The notes under the pieces: model-generated
Database searches by the model: none
What the model saw: the letters and a program-made list of their open reading frames with translations, nothing else
Told to the model about the DNA's origin: nothing
Program-made: the position numbers and the translations under genes
In this document: positions 62,449-64,000 of the stretch, piece by piece
Position numbering within the stretch: the stretch's first letter is position 1
How the letters are laid out: each line of letters starts with the position of its first letter
Source of the DNA: Nevskiaceae bacterium
GTDB lineage: Bacteria; Pseudomonadota; Gammaproteobacteria; Nevskiales; Nevskiaceae
NCBI GenBank assembly: GCA_004298465.1
Contig: SCRT01000001.1
Location: forward strand, 1-64,000
Direction: 5' to 3'
DNA: 64,000 nt

Positions 62449-64000
62449 ATGGAACTTCCTCTCGTCCAGCGCATCGGTACCGCTATCCATACGCAGCGCG
62501 TCGCGCGTGAATATGGCATCGAGGCGTTGATAAAGGTACTGACCGAGTACCTGCCGACAGAGCAGATTGCCGAAGTCCGGCGCGCTTACGAATTCGGCGC
62601 CCGCATGCACGCCGGGCAGAACCGCACGAGCGGCGAGCCCTACATCTATCACCCGCTGGCGGTTGCTCGCGTGCTCGCCGAGATGCGTCTTGACGGGCAG
62701 ACGATCGAGGCAGCGATCCTGCACGACGTCATTGAGGACACGGCCGTCGACAAGGCGCAGATCGCGGCGCAGTTTGGGGCCAGCGTGGCCGACCTCGTCG
62801 AAGGCGTCTCGAAATTCCACCGCGTTGAAGGCATGACGCGTGCCGAGCGCCAGGCGGAAAGCGTACGCAAGCTGCTGCTGGCGATGGCGCAGGATCTGCG
62901 CGTCATCCTCATCAAGCTGGCTGATCGGCTGCACAACATGCGCACGCTGGACGCCGTGGAGCCGTCAAAACGCCGCCGGGTGGCGCGCGAGACGCTGGAA
63001 ATCTACGCTCCGATCGCGCAGCGGCTCGGCATCAACACCGTGCGCACGGAACTGGAAGACCTCGCGTTCCGCAATCTTCATCCCCATCGCTACGAAGTGT
63101 TCGAGCGCGCTGTCCGTCAGCAGCTCGGCGACACGCGCGGGCTGATCCGCGAGATCGAACGCCAGTTGCTTGGCGCGCTCAAGGCTGAAGGGCTCGCGGT
63201 CGCCGTCTCAGGCCGCCAGAAGAACCTTTACAGCATCTACGAAAAAATGCTGCGCAAGCGGCGACGTTTCCTGGATGTCGGGGACCTGCTCGGTTTCCGC
63301 GTGGTGGTCGACAAGGTGGACGACTGCTATCGCGCGCTGGGCGTCGTCCATCACGTCTACCGGCCGGTGTCCGAGCTGTTCAACGATTTCATCGCCAACC
63401 CCAAGATCAACGGCTACCAGAGCCTGCACACCACCTGCGTCGGTCCGCAAGGCCGCAAGATCGAGGTGCAGATCCGCACGCGAGAGATGCACTACATCGC
63501 GGAAAGCGGCATTGCCGCGCACTGGGAATACAAGCTCGGCAAGAATGGCGTGGACGACCAGGCGGGGGCGCCGCAGCGCCGGGCGAGCGAATGGCTGACT
63601 GCGCTGTTCCAGTTGCAGGACAACGATGCCGCACTGGATTTCATCGACAACGTCAAGGTCGACCTGTTCCCCGACGAGGTCTATGTGTTCACGCCCAAGG
63701 GCGAGATTCGCCGCCTGCCGCGTGGCGCCACGCCGGTGGATTTCGCCTACGCGGTCCACACCGACCTGGGCCATCGCTGCGTCGCGGCGCGCGTCGACCG
63801 CCAGCTCGAATCCCTGAGTTTCCCGCTGTCGAACGGCCAGACCGTCGAGATCATTACCGCGCGTGGCGCGCATCCGAATGCCGCGTGGCTGAACTTCGCC
63901 AAGACCGCCAAGGCGCGCAGCCAGATCCGCGACTACCTGAAAAACCAGCGCGTGGATCAGGCGATCCGGCTCGGCCGGCGGCTGCTGGAAACTTCGCTGC
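62449..64000 (+). CDS. spoT: bifunctional (p)ppGpp synthase/hydrolase SpoT (partial, 5' part)
   Basis: The frame is open to the end of the window, giving 517 codons of a protein that is usually about 700 residues. The HD hydrolase domain shows H68 in YHPLAVA, HD at 92-93 and ED at 96-97 (HDVIEDT), all intact. The synthetase domain follows with SGRQKNLYSIYEKM, DLLGFRVVVD and GYQSLHTT (from 322). The TGS domain starts near 409. Retained hydrolase residues indicate SpoT and not RelA. The ACT domain lies beyond the window. The ATG at 62449 follows CGGGGG. Confidence 0.93.
   Translation, partial: MELPLVQRIGTAIHTQRVAREYGIEALIKVLTEYLPTEQIAEVRRAYEFGARMHAGQNRTSGEPYIYHPLAVARVLAEMRLDGQTIEAAILHDVIEDTAVDKAQIAAQFGASVADLVEGVSKFHRVEGMTRAERQAESVRKLLLAMAQDLRVILIKLADRLHNMRTLDAVEPSKRRRVARETLEIYAPIAQRLGINTVRTELEDLAFRNLHPHRYEVFERAVRQQLGDTRGLIREIERQLLGALKAEGLAVAVSGRQKNLYSIYEKMLRKRRRFLDVGDLLGFRVVVDKVDDCYRALGVVHHVYRPVSELFNDFIANPKINGYQSLHTTCVGPQGRKIEVQIRTREMHYIAESGIAAHWEYKLGKNGVDDQAGAPQRRASEWLTALFQLQDNDAALDFIDNVKVDLFPDEVYVFTPKGEIRRLPRGATPVDFAYAVHTDLGHRCVAARVDRQLESLSFPLSNGQTVEIITARGAHPNAAWLNFAKTAKARSQIRDYLKNQRVDQAIRLGRRLLETSL

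Overview
This 64 kb window looks like chromosome from a GC-rich gammaproteobacterium. The clearest signs are the gmk-rpoZ-spoT order, fur/bamE/rnfH/smpB next to ssrA, opgGH, pqiABC, rdgC and a tmRNA tag ending ALAA. REP-type repeats starting with a GTAGGAG core, a Tad pilus locus carrying a DUF3613 gene, and a solitary trpC would fit Xanthomonadales or a relative such as Nevskiales, but I cannot fix the family from sequence alone.

Layout. 0.1-5.3 kb: a minus-strand operon hemJ-like, oppA, oppB, oppC, oppD, with a REP pair inside it. 5.4-12.4 kb: a DUF2937 gene, a pqiA(split)-pqiB-pqiC lipid-trafficking operon, thrS and an overlapping M23 peptidase gene. 12.9-20.8 kb: a Tad/Flp pilus assembly operon (cpaB, cpaC, a cpaE-like gene, cpaF, tadB, tadC, tadD, DUF3613) with no pilin or prepilin peptidase gene. 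21-34.9 kb: a PAS-GGDEF signalling protein, trpC, a ClC channel, argG, rnt, opgGH, a PAP2-type enzyme, fur, bamE, rnfH, smpB, an O-methyltransferase and the tmRNA gene ssrA.

35.3-39.1 kb is an insertion scar directly downstream of ssrA. It holds a frameshifted DUF3187 gene, the 3' piece of a wzi-like gene cut by an IS3-family element, and pieces of two further IS3-type transposases. Next to it is a self-contained regulated catabolic unit: a XylR/DmpR-type sigma-54 activator, a perfect 9-bp inverted repeat, a clear -24/-12 promoter and a Baeyer-Villiger monooxygenase. A yybP-ykoY manganese riboswitch then precedes a UPF0016 manganese exporter gene.

44-53.8 kb carries an OmpA/OprF-like protein, an acyl-CoA ligase, an M61 peptidase, two very small divergent single-span membrane peptides, an aminoglycoside-phosphotransferase-like kinase paired with an acyl-CoA dehydrogenase (a split version of the ACAD10/11 or LvaA/LvaC arrangement), and an ABC-F ATPase. 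53.9-57.4 kb is a LysR regulator divergent from wrbA-doxX-ahpD-pirin, probably a quinone or electrophile stress unit; an 11-bp inverted repeat spans the intergenic region. The end carries rdgC, an SRPBCC gene, a PHP nuclease gene overlapping it tail to tail, a frameshifted MFS transporter, gmk, rpoZ and the first 517 codons of spoT, which runs off the window.
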